A stretch of 64,000 bases of DNA from Mayfieldus profundus (GCA_038040325.1 JBBPIM010000003.1:62001-126000), one strand, 5' to 3'. Shown: positions 19,281 through 28,527, counted from the first letter of the stretch. Translations and numbers: made by a program. Notes: a model not told the origin generated them from the sequence alone.

Positions 19281-22200
19281 ATGCGGGTTCCAGGGAAGCG
19301 CTCCGGCGGTCGCATGCGAGCAATCGTGTTCGCGCTTGCTTGCATGCTCGCGTTGCCCGCAGTGGCAGTGGCGGCCTGGCCGGGCAGCGATCCGGCGGAG
19401 AGCGTCCGCATCAACACGCCCAACGACCCCGACTTCGACCAGTGCGAGCCCCATGAGGCCGGCGAGGGCACCCAGACCTGCACCAACACCTTCGGCCAGC
19501 AGTTCGCGCGCTTCGGGTTCGCTCCGGACAACAGTCAGAGCAGCGCGACCTACAAGAACGACAGCTGCCAGCTCGCGGTATCGGTCGCCACCCTGACGCT
19601 CTGCGGGGACCCGCACACCCGCCGCCTGATCGAGCAGAACCTCACGGCGGGCCGCAACGGCCCCGGCCAGGTTTCCGGGGTCTCGGCAGACCGCGCCTGG
19701 AAGTACTCGACCGGAGACCCCAGTGTGCAGATCGCGATCCTCGACACGGGGATCCGCTGGGACAAGGGCTCGCTGCGACTGCGAGTCCACCTGAACCGGG
19801 GAGAGCTTTCGGCACCCCGGGGCACCTGCACGGGTGGGGACCCCTACGACTGCAACAACGACGGCCAGTTCAACATCGCCGACTACGCGGGCGATCCTCG
19901 CGTTTCGCCCACCACGGGCGGCGCCAGCAGCCCCGGCGGGACGGAGGGCGACGGCTTTCTCGATCCCAGCGACCTGATCGCCGACCCCGATTTCGCCGAC
20001 GACGTCGACTCGGAAGGCAACGGCTACGTCGACGACATCGCGGGCTGGGACTTCTTCGACGACGACAACGACCCCTACGACGCCTCCAGCTACAGCTCCG
20101 CCAACAACCACGGCTCGGGCCGCGCGGAGGACGCCGCCGCGGAGGGGAACGACAGCTCCGGCGGCCTCGGTACCTGCCCCGGCTGCCAGGTCGTCCCGAT
20201 GCGCGTCTGGGACACCTTCGTGGTCGACACCAACAACTTCGGGCAGGCGGTCACCTACGCAGCCGACAACGACTTCGAGGTGGTCGAGGGGGCCGTCGGC
20301 GGCCTGTTCAACTCCAGCTTCGATCGCGAGGCGTTCGCCTACGCGTACGAGAACGGGACCCTGCCGGTGCTGGTGTCGTCAGATCTCAACACCGCCGACC
20401 ACAACTACCCGACCAACTACAACGAGGCGCTGCACGTTCAGGGAACGGTCGCCGACGCACATGGGCTGGGGGAGGACTGCCCGGGGCCGACGGCATTCTG
20501 CGATTTCTTCACCGACGCCGGGATCCCGTTCAACGCGCAGGTCGGCACCTGGTTCCGAAACTCCGGCCTCACGCAGTACGGGGGCCACGCCCACATCGTG
20601 ATGCCGGCCGATACGGGCTCGCAGGCGACCGGACAGGCAGCCGGGGCGGCCGGCCTGGTTGCCTCGATGGGCCTGGAGAAGGGAACGCCGCTCGAGCCCA
20701 ACGAGATCAAGCAGGTGCTCACCCTGACCGCCGAGGACGTCAAGCCCGAGAACACCCCCGGCACAGGAATTCCGGACCCGTCCCAGGTCGGCTGGGACCA
20801 GCACTTCGGCTACGGGCGCCCCGATCTCGGCCTGGCGATGGAGCGGGTCGACGAGGGCAAGATCCCCCCGCAGGCTCTGATCACCGCCCCGGACTGGTTC
20901 GCGCCGCTCAACCTCAGCCGGCAGACCACGGTCGCGGTCTCCGGCGCCATCTCGGCCCGTTACGCGAACTCATACGACTGGAAGCTGCAGTGGGCACCGG
21001 GCATCGAGCCCTGCGAGGCCGACTTCCAGGACTTCGCGACGGGTAGCGGAACCTCCGAGACCTCAGGCGACCTCGGCACGCTCGACCTCGTCGCCGTCCG
21101 CGCCGCGCTCGACAGTCGAGTGCTCAGCTCCAGCTGCGGCAACGCCCCCGCGCCGGTGACCGGCGGCTCGACGCCCGACGCCACCGCTCCGTCGAAGGGC
21201 CCCGGCGACGTCGACCCCAACGAGCCCGCCTTCACGGTCCGGCTGGTGGTCACCGACGACGAGGGAAACCGCGGAGAGGACCGTAAGGTGCTGTTCGACT
21301 ACAGCGACAGCACGCTGCACGACGGAGCGTCGCGGCCGATCGGCGGCCAGCAGAACGCCTCCGGCAGGGCGGCGACCGGCGGCGAGGCGTCGCAGCGGCT
21401 GTTCGACCTGGACGGCGACAACCGGCTGGACATCGTCGAGGCGGACTCGAGCGGGCAGCTGCACGTCCTGCAGGCAGACGGTACTCCGCTGCCGAGCTTC
21501 AACTCGGGCCAGCCGGTGACCACCGACGTCTACCCGAACGTCCACTCCGGCGCTCCCTACCTGAACGAGCTCGACCCCCCACGCGAGGTTCTGCGGACCC
21601 CCGCTATCGGCGACATCGACGGCGATATGGAGCCCGAGATCGTCGATGCGGCGGGGGAGCACGTCTACGCCTGGAACACCGACGGCTCGCTGGAGTTCAA
21701 GGTGAGGCTCGACCCGGCTCTCTCGCAGCCGGCGGACCGCACCCGCGCCAACCACATAAAGCGCGGGTTCTCCGGCTCCCCGGCCCTGGCGGACCTAACC
21801 GGCGACGGGCAGCTCGACATCGTCGAGTCCGCGCTCGACGAACACCTCTACGCCTGGGACGGGTCCGGCACCCCGCTGCCGGGGTTCCCGGTCAAGCTCC
21901 GGGTCGGCCCCTGCAGCGACGCCTTCCCATGCGCGGAGAGCGTCAACAGCCCGGCGGTCGGCGACATCGCCGGCGACTCCAAACCGGAGATCGTCGTGCC
22001 GACCAACGAGATCGAGTCGGCCGATCCCGGGCCCGAGGATCTGGCCGACGCCTTCAACCAGGGCCTGATCAACGCACTCACGGGTGCGGTCGGAGGAACC
22101 GGCCGGGTGTATGCCGTCCACGCCGACGGCAATGGGCACGCGGGCGGCCCGTTCGTGGGCGGGTGGCCGATCAAGCCCGGCGGCGTCGCCCCCGATGCGC

Positions 22201-23588
22201 TGCCGTTCGCCGGTCCTGGCATCGACCCCGCGCTCGGCAACATCGACGGCGACCCGGCGCTGGAGGTGATCGGGAGCATCACGAGCGGCACGGTCTTCGC
22301 CACCAACGGCAACGGCTCGAACGCGGTCAACTACGACCCCTCCGCGTCGAGTGCCGACATCACCGACAAGTCGGCGGCGCTCGGCCTGTTCGAGTACCCG
22401 GTCCTCGCCGACCTCGACGGGCTGCCCGGCCTCGAGGTGCTGAAGGGCGGCTTCACCACGAACCAGCTCGCCAACCTGGTGGTGGTCGGGCAAAACCTCC
22501 CCTACAACCACGTGCTGTCGGCGTGGAACGGCCAGACCGGCGCCAGGCTGCCCGCCTACCCGCAGGCGGTCGAGGACTACCAGCTGCTGTCGAGCCCGGC
22601 GGTCTCCGACGTCTCCAGCGCTCCCGGAGCGGAGGCGATCGTCGGCACCGGGCTCTACCTGCTGCGAAACATCAACGCGCAGGGAGTCGAGGGCTCGGGC
22701 TGGCCCAAGTTCACCGGGGGCTGGAACTTCGCGGTGCCGGGGATCGGCGACGTGGACGGCGACGGCAAGCTCGAGGTGTCGAGCCTGACCCGCGAGGGCT
22801 TCTCCTTCCTTTGGGACACCGACCAGCCGGCCTGCGGAACCAACGACCAGTGGTGGACCTCACGCCACGACGAGTTCGGCACCGGCAACTACAACACCGA
22901 CTCGCGCCCGCCGGGAACCCCGACCGAGCTGACCGCGACGCCGACCGCGAACGGCCTCGACCTGAGCTGGAAGCAGCCGGGCGACGACTGGCTGTGTGGG
23001 ACCGCCACCCGCTTCCGGGTGCTCGCCTCGGCGACCCCGATCGAGCATCCGACCGACGGTCTGCAGCTGCTCGAGGACGACGTGACCGGCGCCGCCGGTT
23101 CGACCGAGACCGCGTCGCTGCCCGGCGCGGCGCGCTATCTCGCCGTCCTTTACCGCGACGAGGCCGGCAACTGGGGGCATTTGGCGAGCATCGACCTGCT
23201 GGCGCAGCCTCCGGGTGGTGGCGGCAGCAGCGATACCGGCGGCGGCCAGGGCGAGCAGCTCAAGCCCGGCGGCTGCGCCAACGTGAAGGGCGGGACGTCC
23301 GGCCCCGACGATCTCAAGGGCACCTCGAAGGGCGACACGATCCGTGGCTTCGCGGGCGACGACCGAATCAGCGGGCGGCGCGGCAAGGACTGCCTGGCCG
23401 GCGGCCGGGGCGATGACCGGATCAAGGGTGGCTTCGGCCGCGACAAGATCAAGGGTGGGCGCGGCGACGACGTCATCTACGCCGCCAGCCAGGGCCGCGA
23501 CCGAGTCAAGTGCGGCGCCGGGGACGACGTCGCCTTCGTGCACGCCGGCGACACGGTCGCCCGCTGCGAGTCGATTCACCGGCCCTGA
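19281..23588 (+). CDS. Secreted subtilisin-family (S8) protease-like protein with FG-GAP and RTX-like repeats
   Basis: The product is 1435 aa from ATG 19281, or 11 residues shorter from ATG 19314, which better positions the signal peptide (MRAIVFALACML). The S8 domain has Asp155 in AILDTG, a candidate His277 in NNHGSG and Ser447 in DTGSQATGQAAG; the His and Ser motifs deviate from the usual HGTHVAG and GTSMA. Acidic, Asp/Asn-rich loops follow the Asp motif. Then come FG-GAP/VCBS-like repeats (FDLDGDNRLDIVEA, IGDIDGDMEPEIV, LADLTGDGQLDIVES), an Fn3-like segment near residue 1210, and RTX-like GGxGxD calcium repeats at the C-terminus. It is probably a calcium-bound surface or secreted protein; proteolytic activity is uncertain. 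Confidence 0.82.
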   Translation: MRVPGKRSGGRMRAIVFALACMLALPAVAVAAWPGSDPAESVRINTPNDPDFDQCEPHEAGEGTQTCTNTFGQQFARFGFAPDNSQSSATYKNDSCQLAVSVATLTLCGDPHTRRLIEQNLTAGRNGPGQVSGVSADRAWKYSTGDPSVQIAILDTGIRWDKGSLRLRVHLNRGELSAPRGTCTGGDPYDCNNDGQFNIADYAGDPRVSPTTGGASSPGGTEGDGFLDPSDLIADPDFADDVDSEGNGYVDDIAGWDFFDDDNDPYDASSYSSANNHGSGRAEDAAAEGNDSSGGLGTCPGCQVVPMRVWDTFVVDTNNFGQAVTYAADNDFEVVEGAVGGLFNSSFDREAFAYAYENGTLPVLVSSDLNTADHNYPTNYNEALHVQGTVADAHGLGEDCPGPTAFCDFFTDAGIPFNAQVGTWFRNSGLTQYGGHAHIVMPADTGSQATGQAAGAAGLVASMGLEKGTPLEPNEIKQVLTLTAEDVKPENTPGTGIPDPSQVGWDQHFGYGRPDLGLAMERVDEGKIPPQALITAPDWFAPLNLSRQTTVAVSGAISARYANSYDWKLQWAPGIEPCEADFQDFATGSGTSETSGDLGTLDLVAVRAALDSRVLSSSCGNAPAPVTGGSTPDATAPSKGPGDVDPNEPAFTVRLVVTDDEGNRGEDRKVLFDYSDSTLHDGASRPIGGQQNASGRAATGGEASQRLFDLDGDNRLDIVEADSSGQLHVLQADGTPLPSFNSGQPVTTDVYPNVHSGAPYLNELDPPREVLRTPAIGDIDGDMEPEIVDAAGEHVYAWNTDGSLEFKVRLDPALSQPADRTRANHIKRGFSGSPALADLTGDGQLDIVESALDEHLYAWDGSGTPLPGFPVKLRVGPCSDAFPCAESVNSPAVGDIAGDSKPEIVVPTNEIESADPGPEDLADAFNQGLINALTGAVGGTGRVYAVHADGNGHAGGPFVGGWPIKPGGVAPDALPFAGPGIDPALGNIDGDPALEVIGSITSGTVFATNGNGSNAVNYDPSASSADITDKSAALGLFEYPVLADLDGLPGLEVLKGGFTTNQLANLVVVGQNLPYNHVLSAWNGQTGARLPAYPQAVEDYQLLSSPAVSDVSSAPGAEAIVGTGLYLLRNINAQGVEGSGWPKFTGGWNFAVPGIGDVDGDGKLEVSSLTREGFSFLWDTDQPACGTNDQWWTSRHDEFGTGNYNTDSRPPGTPTELTATPTANGLDLSWKQPGDDWLCGTATRFRVLASATPIEHPTDGLQLLEDDVTGAAGSTETASLPGAARYLAVLYRDEAGNWGHLASIDLLAQPPGGGGSSDTGGGQGEQLKPGGCANVKGGTSGPDDLKGTSKGDTIRGFAGDDRISGRRGKDCLAGGRGDDRIKGGFGRDKIKGGRGDDVIYAASQGRDRVKCGAGDDVAFVHAGDTVARCESIHRP

Positions 23589-23597
23589 GGCCCGCCC

Positions 23598-24350
23598 CTA
23601 GTACTTCGTCGCGGCCCGCTCCAGCGCGGCCCGCACCCCGGGGCCCTCGAGCGGCTCGTCGTGCCCGGCGCAGACCTTCGCCGGGTCCAGCTCGGCCAGT
23701 TTCAGCACCGACTGCTTGGCCTTCGCGGTGTCCCAGTTCCAGGCGGGGTGGGGGACGCTCGCCTCGCCCTCGGGAAGCGGCTTGAGCCGCTCGGAGTCGG
23801 CGAAGTAGACGGTGTCGGTGACGATCGCCAGCCGGTCGGACTCGCGGAAGAGGCCGATCTGGCCGGGCGCGTGCCCCGGGAAGTCGTAGACCCGAAAGCC
23901 CGCCACCTCGTCGCCCTCGGAGACGGTGCCGGAGATCTTCACCGCGCCGCCGTCCCAGCGGCGGTGCAGCGTCGGGTAGATCCGCCGCGACCAGCCGACC
24001 GAGATCTTCGAGATGTCCCAGTAGTCGGGCCACTCGTCGCGCTCGGCGTAGGTCACCTCGTCGGGGTGGCAGAAGACCTCCAGGTCGAGGAAGGGGGCGG
24101 TGCCACGGTGGTCGGTGTGGCTGTGGCCGAGCACGATCCGCTTGATCCCGCCCAGCTTCTCGCCGACGGCCTTGACCGCCCTGACCATCGGCTTGGTGCC
24201 GGCGTCGAACTGGACCACCCCGCCCTCCTCCTCGAGAAAGTAGATGTTCATCCCGCGCTTGATGTCGCCCCGCAGCAGCCAGACTCCGTCGGCGACCTTG
24301 CCGAGGGCGGGACTGAAGGGGCGACCCGCGAAGACCTTCTCTTCCTCCAT
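23598..24350 (-). CDS. MBL-fold metallo-hydrolase
   Basis: This 250-aa protein is of the metallo-beta-lactamase fold: GHSHTDHRGTAPF supplies the HxHxDH metal site, FPGHAPGQIGLF the second His, VTDTVYF the bridging Asp and AGHDEP the last His. Such enzymes hydrolyse thioesters, lactones or related bonds; the substrate is unknown. I chose ATG 24350 (MEEEKVF) rather than the longer frame from 24488, because the extra 46 residues are low-complexity and a TAGACT box lies ten bases upstream of 24350. It converges on the S8 gene with nine bases between stops. Confidence 0.85.
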   Translation of the reverse strand: MEEEKVFAGRPFSPALGKVADGVWLLRGDIKRGMNIYFLEEEGGVVQFDAGTKPMVRAVKAVGEKLGGIKRIVLGHSHTDHRGTAPFLDLEVFCHPDEVTYAERDEWPDYWDISKISVGWSRRIYPTLHRRWDGGAVKISGTVSEGDEVAGFRVYDFPGHAPGQIGLFRESDRLAIVTDTVYFADSERLKPLPEGEASVPHPAWNWDTAKAKQSVLKLAELDPAKVCAGHDEPLEGPGVRAALERAATKY

Positions 24351-24360
24351 CTGGCAGGCC

Positions 24361-24391
24361 AGTCTATGTCGGCGCCCCGGCCCTCTAGCCT
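24361..24391. promoter_or_regulatory. Divergent -10-like boxes for the MBL gene (-) and the 52-aa peptide (+)
   Basis: Minus-strand TAGACT (24366-24361) lies ten bases before ATG 24350. Plus-strand TAGCCT (24386-24391) lies eight bases before ATG 24400. The divergent gap is 49 bp and neither start has a Shine-Dalgarno sequence. Confidence 0.42.
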
Positions 24392-24399
24392 GTCGGCCG

Positions 24400-24558
24400 A
24401 TGCCCGGCGTTTGGAAGGTCACGATGGTCGTCCTCGTCGGCTGCCTGGTCGCCGCGATCGCGATCGGCGTCGTGAAGCTCGTCACCACCCCGACCGAGAT
24501 CTTCGGAAGCCTGCCCCTCGACGGCCAGGGGTGGCGCGGATCACCGCTGCGGCGTTAA
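24400..24558 (+). CDS. 52-aa single-pass membrane peptide, function unknown
   Basis: A short frame of 52 codons starts at ATG 24400 and ends at TAA 24556-24558. Residues 9-27 (VVLVGCLVAAIAIGVVKLV) form one clear hydrophobic helix with a short N-terminal cap, followed by a soluble tail rich in Gly and Arg. A TAGCCT box eight bases upstream supports a leaderless start. It sits just before the universal stress protein gene, whose own -10-like box overlaps this stop codon. I do not recognise the family. Confidence 0.5.
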   Translation: MPGVWKVTMVVLVGCLVAAIAIGVVKLVTTPTEIFGSLPLDGQGWRGSPLRR

Positions 24559-24561
24559 TAT
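24556..24561 (+). promoter_or_regulatory. Candidate -10 box of the universal stress protein gene (TAATAT)
   Basis: TAATAT lies 45 bases before ATG 24607. Unlike its neighbours, this gene has a purine-rich leader with AAGAGGAAGAGGAAGAGG just before the start, so it is translated from a normal ribosome binding site. Confidence 0.4.
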
Positions 24562-24606
24562 GCGCCCGCTCGACCCGGTTCCCAAGAGGAAGAGGAAGAG
24601 GCGCGA

Positions 24607-25053
24607 ATGTTCGGTCGCATCGTTGTTGGCACTGACGGCTCCGACACCGCCGCGGAGGCGGTTCGCCAGGCGACCGAGCTGGCGAAGCAAAACGACGCCC
24701 GGCTCGACATCATCACCGCCTACGAGCCGATCCCGCAGCAGCGGCTCAAGGAGGAGGCCCGCGAGGCTCCGGGCGACGTGCAGTACGAGATCGGGCCGCG
24801 CGAGGACGTCAACCTGACCCTCGAGAACGCCGCCGCGGCGGCAAAGAAGGAGGGCGTCTCAGAGGTCCAGACCCACGCCCGCGAAGGGGACCCCGCGGAC
24901 GCGATTCTCGACGTCGCCGAAGAGGTCAAGGCCGACCTGATCGTGGTCGGCAACAAGGGCATGACCGGCGCCCGCCGCTTCCTGCTCGGCAGCGTGCCCA
25001 ACAAGGTGTCCCATCACGCTCCCTGCAGCGTGGTCATCATCCGCACGACGTAG
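24607..25053 (+). CDS. Universal stress protein (UspA family)
   Basis: This 148-aa single-domain UspA protein has an N-terminal IVVGTDGSDTA strand-loop and the C-terminal ATP-binding signature G-2x-G-9x-G(S/T), seen as GNKGMTGARRFLLGSV near residue 119. Family members bind ATP and act in survival under starvation, oxidative or redox stress. Its start has a strong repeated AGGAAG ribosome binding site. It converges on the minus-strand subtilase, whose stop codon is adjacent. Confidence 0.93.
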   Translation: MFGRIVVGTDGSDTAAEAVRQATELAKQNDARLDIITAYEPIPQQRLKEEAREAPGDVQYEIGPREDVNLTLENAAAAAKKEGVSEVQTHAREGDPADAILDVAEEVKADLIVVGNKGMTGARRFLLGSVPNKVSHHAPCSVVIIRTT

Positions 25054-26409
25054 CTAGCGCTTCGTAGCCGCCCCGGCATCGATCAGCCCGGCACCGGACT
25101 GGTCGTCGCGACCGGGGTCGCCGAGGTCGCGCGCGGTTGCCTGGAGGCGGTCGAGGACCCGATCGGGCGTGGGGTTGGCGCCCAGGACCCCGCTGGCGAT
25201 CACCATCGCCGCCACGCCGGAAACGTGGGCGGCGGACATCGACGTGCCCTCGTAGAAGGGCGGGATCGCGAAGCGCTTCGGCTGGCCGGTGCGGAAGGTG
25301 AGCTGGTAGATGGGGCGGTCGGCGGTCTGGACCGGACAGCCGAGGACCGGCAGGCCGCCGCCTGGCGCCACCAGGTCGATCTGGGTCCCCACTCGCGAGT
25401 AGTTGCCCAGGCAGCCGTCCTCGGTGGTGCCGCCGACCGCGATCACGAGCGGATCCGAGGCCGGCATCGTGATGCAGCCGCGCGGTTCGCCGTTGCCGAC
25501 CGAGGAGACCAGGACCGCGCCCCTGCGGCTTGCGAACTGCAGCGCCTGCGCGACCGGCGGGACCGGGTTTCCGCAGCTGAAGTTGAAGCTCATGTTGATC
25601 ACGTCGGCACCGTGGCGGGCGGCGAAGCGGATCCCCTTGGCGATCGAGTTGGACTTGCCGCTGCCGGCGGCGTTGAGGACCCGCACCGGCATCAGCTTGG
25701 CCCGGTAGGCGAGCCCGGTGAGGGCGGCCCCGTTGTCGGTGCGCTCGCCGATCGTGCCGGCCACGTGAGTCCCGTGGCCGTTGGCATCGAGCGGCTCGTC
25801 GTCCTTGGAGACGAAGTCGTGGCCAGGCACGAACTGGTTGTGCCCGAAGTCGGGGCTGCGCTTGAAGCGCGGCATGTCGGTCTTGTAGGCGATGCCGGTG
25901 TCGAGGACGGCGATCTTCGTGCCCAAGGCGCCGGTGCGACCCGCCTTGCGGAGGTTCTTCCAGGCCGCCAGCGCGTCGATTCCGCCTGCGGACTGGGCGG
26001 CGAGCGGCGGCAGGGTCGGGTTGCAGTAGCTGCCGCAGGGCAGGAAGTTCCACTGCAGCGAGGTCCAGCCGCCCTGCGGCCCCCTCTTCGGCGGCACCGT
26101 GCCGGGGTCGTTGGGGATCGCGGCCGAGGCGGTGGCGATGTAGTTGGGGACCGCATAGGCGACGGCGGGGTTTGCGCGCAGGGTTCGCACGGCCTCGCCG
26201 ACGCCCACGTCAGCGGGCAGCCGGACGGCGCGGCCGGGCCCCTCTCCCTGGAAGCGGACGACCACCTCGCCAGGGGCGAAATCGGGGGCGGCATCGGTGG
26301 ACGGGACCGCGTCGGCGCCCGAGGCCGGAGCCCAGGCGAGCACGGCGAACAAAGCCGCACAGAGGGCGGGCATGGCCGCACGGGCGAGTCTTGTTGCTCG
26401 TCTGCTCAT
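25054..26409 (-). CDS. Secreted S8 subtilisin-like serine protease
   Basis: This 451-aa protease has a typical signal peptide (basic MSRRATRLAR, hydrophobic to about residue 28, cleavage near ASGADA) and a short propeptide-like region containing VVVRFQ. The catalytic triad is intact: Asp170 in AVLDTG, His212 in NGHGTHVAG and Ser390 in EGTSMSAAH, with the oxyanion Asn in SSVGNG. It is predicted to be active outside the cell. No dedicated C-terminal sorting domain is seen. A 15-bp unit, CCCGGGCGAGGGTGG, is duplicated in its upstream region (26433-26462). Confidence 0.93.
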   Translation of the reverse strand: MSRRATRLARAAMPALCAALFAVLAWAPASGADAVPSTDAAPDFAPGEVVVRFQGEGPGRAVRLPADVGVGEAVRTLRANPAVAYAVPNYIATASAAIPNDPGTVPPKRGPQGGWTSLQWNFLPCGSYCNPTLPPLAAQSAGGIDALAAWKNLRKAGRTGALGTKIAVLDTGIAYKTDMPRFKRSPDFGHNQFVPGHDFVSKDDEPLDANGHGTHVAGTIGERTDNGAALTGLAYRAKLMPVRVLNAAGSGKSNSIAKGIRFAARHGADVINMSFNFSCGNPVPPVAQALQFASRRGAVLVSSVGNGEPRGCITMPASDPLVIAVGGTTEDGCLGNYSRVGTQIDLVAPGGGLPVLGCPVQTADRPIYQLTFRTGQPKRFAIPPFYEGTSMSAAHVSGVAAMVIASGVLGANPTPDRVLDRLQATARDLGDPGRDDQSGAGLIDAGAATKR

Positions 26410-26520
26410 TTCCGATCGGTGGCTTGCCGGAGCCCGGGCGAGGGTGGCCCGGGCGAGGGTGGCGCGCGCACGTGCCTAAACACGGCCCCAGAGGCGAAGT
26501 TGCCGTGCGCCGTACCCGTC

Positions 26521-26526
26521 TATCTT
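26521..26526 (+). promoter_or_regulatory. -10-like element of tadA (TATCTT)
   Basis: TATCTT followed by eight bases and GTG 26535. A TTGCCG sequence 15 bases further upstream could serve as -35. No Shine-Dalgarno sequence is seen. Confidence 0.45.
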
Positions 26527-26534
26527 GCCTGGCG

Positions 26535-27002
26535 GTGGCCGAGCTTGACTTCACAGGCGACGACGGGCACTACATGCGCCTGGCCCTGCAGCGCGCCGAG
26601 GAGGCGGGCGAGCACGGCGATGTGCCAATCGGCGCGGTCGTCGTGCGCGAGGGCGAGGTGATCGGAGCTGCAGGAAACGAGCGTGAGCTGCGCCGAGACC
26701 CCACCGCCCACGCGGAGATCCTCGCCCTGCAGGCCGCGGCCGAGCGCCTCGGAGGCTGGCGCATCCCCGATTCGACGATCTACGTGACGCTGGAGCCCTG
26801 CGCGATGTGCGCCGGGGCGATCGTGCTGGCGCGCGTGCCGAGGCTCGTCTACGGGGCGGCGGATGCCAAGGCCGGGGCGGCGGGAAGCGTGCTCGACGTG
26901 CTCGGCGAACCGGCGCTGAACCACAATCCCGAGCTGATGGCCGGAGTGCTCGCGGACGAGTGCGCGGCGTTGCTGGAGGCCTTCTTCAGCGCTCGCCGGT
27001 AG
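26535..27002 (+). CDS. tadA: tRNA-specific adenosine-34 deaminase
   Basis: This 155-aa zinc deaminase converts A34 to inosine in tRNA(Arg). The cytidine-deaminase-fold motifs are complete: HAE at 59-61 (zinc His and catalytic Glu) and PCAMC at 88-92 (two zinc Cys). The substrate-pocket region VPIGAVVV near residue 30 is typical of TadA. The frame is open upstream, but homology begins at GTG 26535, which also sits eight bases after TATCTT. Its 3' end overlaps the convergent nicotinate phosphoribosyltransferase gene by 17 bp. A guanine deaminase assignment is less likely given the TadA-type N-terminus. Confidence 0.9.
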   Translation: MAELDFTGDDGHYMRLALQRAEEAGEHGDVPIGAVVVREGEVIGAAGNERELRRDPTAHAEILALQAAAERLGGWRIPDSTIYVTLEPCAMCAGAIVLARVPRLVYGAADAKAGAAGSVLDVLGEPALNHNPELMAGVLADECAALLEAFFSARR

Positions 27003-28362
27003 CGAGAAGCCGCGCCGAGATCTCAACGGGGTACGGGGCCGCGTCGCCGGGCGGCTCCGGCCGGCGCAGCTGCGCGGGCAAGGACCGCAGGGTGGCCTCG
27101 GTGCGCTCGCGCATCTGCTCGAGGGACTCGCTGCGGACGATCTCACCGCCCTTCATGACGGGCACCAGCAGTGGCTCTCCGTCCACCTGCTCGTCCTCGG
27201 TGGCGACGACGTCGCCGCAGAACTCACCGCCCTCCGAGCGGCGAAACACCTGCTTGGGGCCGGGCAGGGTCTGCTTGTCGGCGGAGAGCTTGCGCACGCC
27301 ACGCCATCCTCCCCGCGGATCCGTGTCGGCGACCAGCTTGTAGACCCCGTTGACGGTCGGCGAGTCACGGCTGGTCCCAAGGTCGGTGCCGACCCCGAAC
27401 AGGTCGATCGGGGCACCGGACTCGACCAGCGCGGCGATCCGCAGCTCTTCGAGGTCTCCGCTGACGATGATCCTGGTTTCCTCCATCCCCGCCTCGTCCA
27501 GCAGCTCCCTGGCGCGGCGCGACAGCGCCGCCAGATCGCCGGAGTCGATGCGGACCCCGCGCAGCGCAGCCCCGGTCTCGCGCGCCGCCGCGATCGCGGT
27601 GCGCACCCCCTCCTCCACGTCGTAGGTGTCCACCAGCAACACGCCTTTGTCGGGGAAGGCGTGCAGGAAGGCCCGAAACGCCTCCAGCTCGGCACGGAAC
27701 GAGAGCACGTAGGAGTGGGCCATGGTGCCCAGCGGCACCAGCCCGTAGCGGCTCGCCGCGGCCACGTTGGACGTACCCCCGCATCCTGCGATCGCGGCCG
27801 ATCGTGCAACCTTCATCGCCGCGTCGATGCCGTGGTCGCGGCGCGGCGAGAAGTCGATCACCCGGGCGCCCGCGCCGGGCTCGTCGCCGCCCGCCGCCAG
27901 CACCACCCGCGCCGCCTTGGTCGCCGCCATGGTCTGAAAGTTGACCTGGTTGAGCAGCAGGGTCTCCAGCAGCTGGGCCTCTATGCGAGGGCCGGTGACC
28001 CGCAACAGCGGCTCGTTGGCGAAACAGGCGGTGCCCTCCGGCATCGCGGCGACGTCGCCGCTGAAGCGAAACGAGCCGAGGTACTCGAGGAACGACTCCT
28101 CGAAGCCGAGCGTGCGCAGGTAGGCGACCTCCGCCTCGCCGAAGCGCATCTCGCGGACCAGGCGAAGCGCCGGCCCGATCCCGGCCACCAGCAGCCAGTC
28201 GCGGCGAGGGGGGAGGTGACGCACGAACAGCTCGAAGACCGCCGGGCCGTCGATGCCCTCGCGGTGGTAGCTGGCGGCCATGGTCAGCTCGTAGAGGTCG
28301 CACAGCAGCGAGACCTCTGCGGCGCTCAGCAGACCCGGGTCGTTGGCATCGGGCGGGTTCAT
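26986..28362 (-). CDS. pncB: Nicotinate phosphoribosyltransferase
   Basis: This 458-aa cytosolic enzyme makes nicotinate mononucleotide from nicotinate and PRPP in the NAD salvage pathway. Family features are LCDLYELTMAASY at the N-terminus, FSPRRDHGIDAAMKVARS, GTMAHSYVLSF, LLVDTYDVEEGVRTAI, RIDSGDLAALS and DLFGVGTDLGTS in order. I chose ATG 28362 (MNPPDAND) because homology begins there; the longer frame adds 35 unlike residues. It converges on and overlaps tadA. Confidence 0.94.
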   Translation of the reverse strand: MNPPDANDPGLLSAAEVSLLCDLYELTMAASYHREGIDGPAVFELFVRHLPPRRDWLLVAGIGPALRLVREMRFGEAEVAYLRTLGFEESFLEYLGSFRFSGDVAAMPEGTACFANEPLLRVTGPRIEAQLLETLLLNQVNFQTMAATKAARVVLAAGGDEPGAGARVIDFSPRRDHGIDAAMKVARSAAIAGCGGTSNVAAASRYGLVPLGTMAHSYVLSFRAELEAFRAFLHAFPDKGVLLVDTYDVEEGVRTAIAAARETGAALRGVRIDSGDLAALSRRARELLDEAGMEETRIIVSGDLEELRIAALVESGAPIDLFGVGTDLGTSRDSPTVNGVYKLVADTDPRGGWRGVRKLSADKQTLPGPKQVFRRSEGGEFCGDVVATEDEQVDGEPLLVPVMKGGEIVRSESLEQMRERTEATLRSLPAQLRRPEPPGDAAPYPVEISARLLATGER

Positions 28363-28527
28363 CGCGGGTCGAATCTTGCTGGACGGATTGTCGGGCCATT
28401 CTCTCTGGACGCGCCTGCGAGCTTGGCCATGGAAGGCGACTCTAGGCGTGCAGAGCCGCGCTGCCATCCGCAGCCAGCACGGAACTTGGACTGCGGGGAA
28501 CTACGGATACCCTTTTGGCCAGCACCC

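Noticed and set aside
24351..24488. 46-residue N-terminal extension of the MBL-fold protein
   Set aside because: Unlike the family, and it would run through the divergent promoter boxes; ATG 24350 fits better.
26433..26462. Tandem 15-bp duplication before the secreted subtilase gene
   Set aside because: Only two copies in GC-rich DNA with no visible regulatory logic; noted but not counted as a finding.
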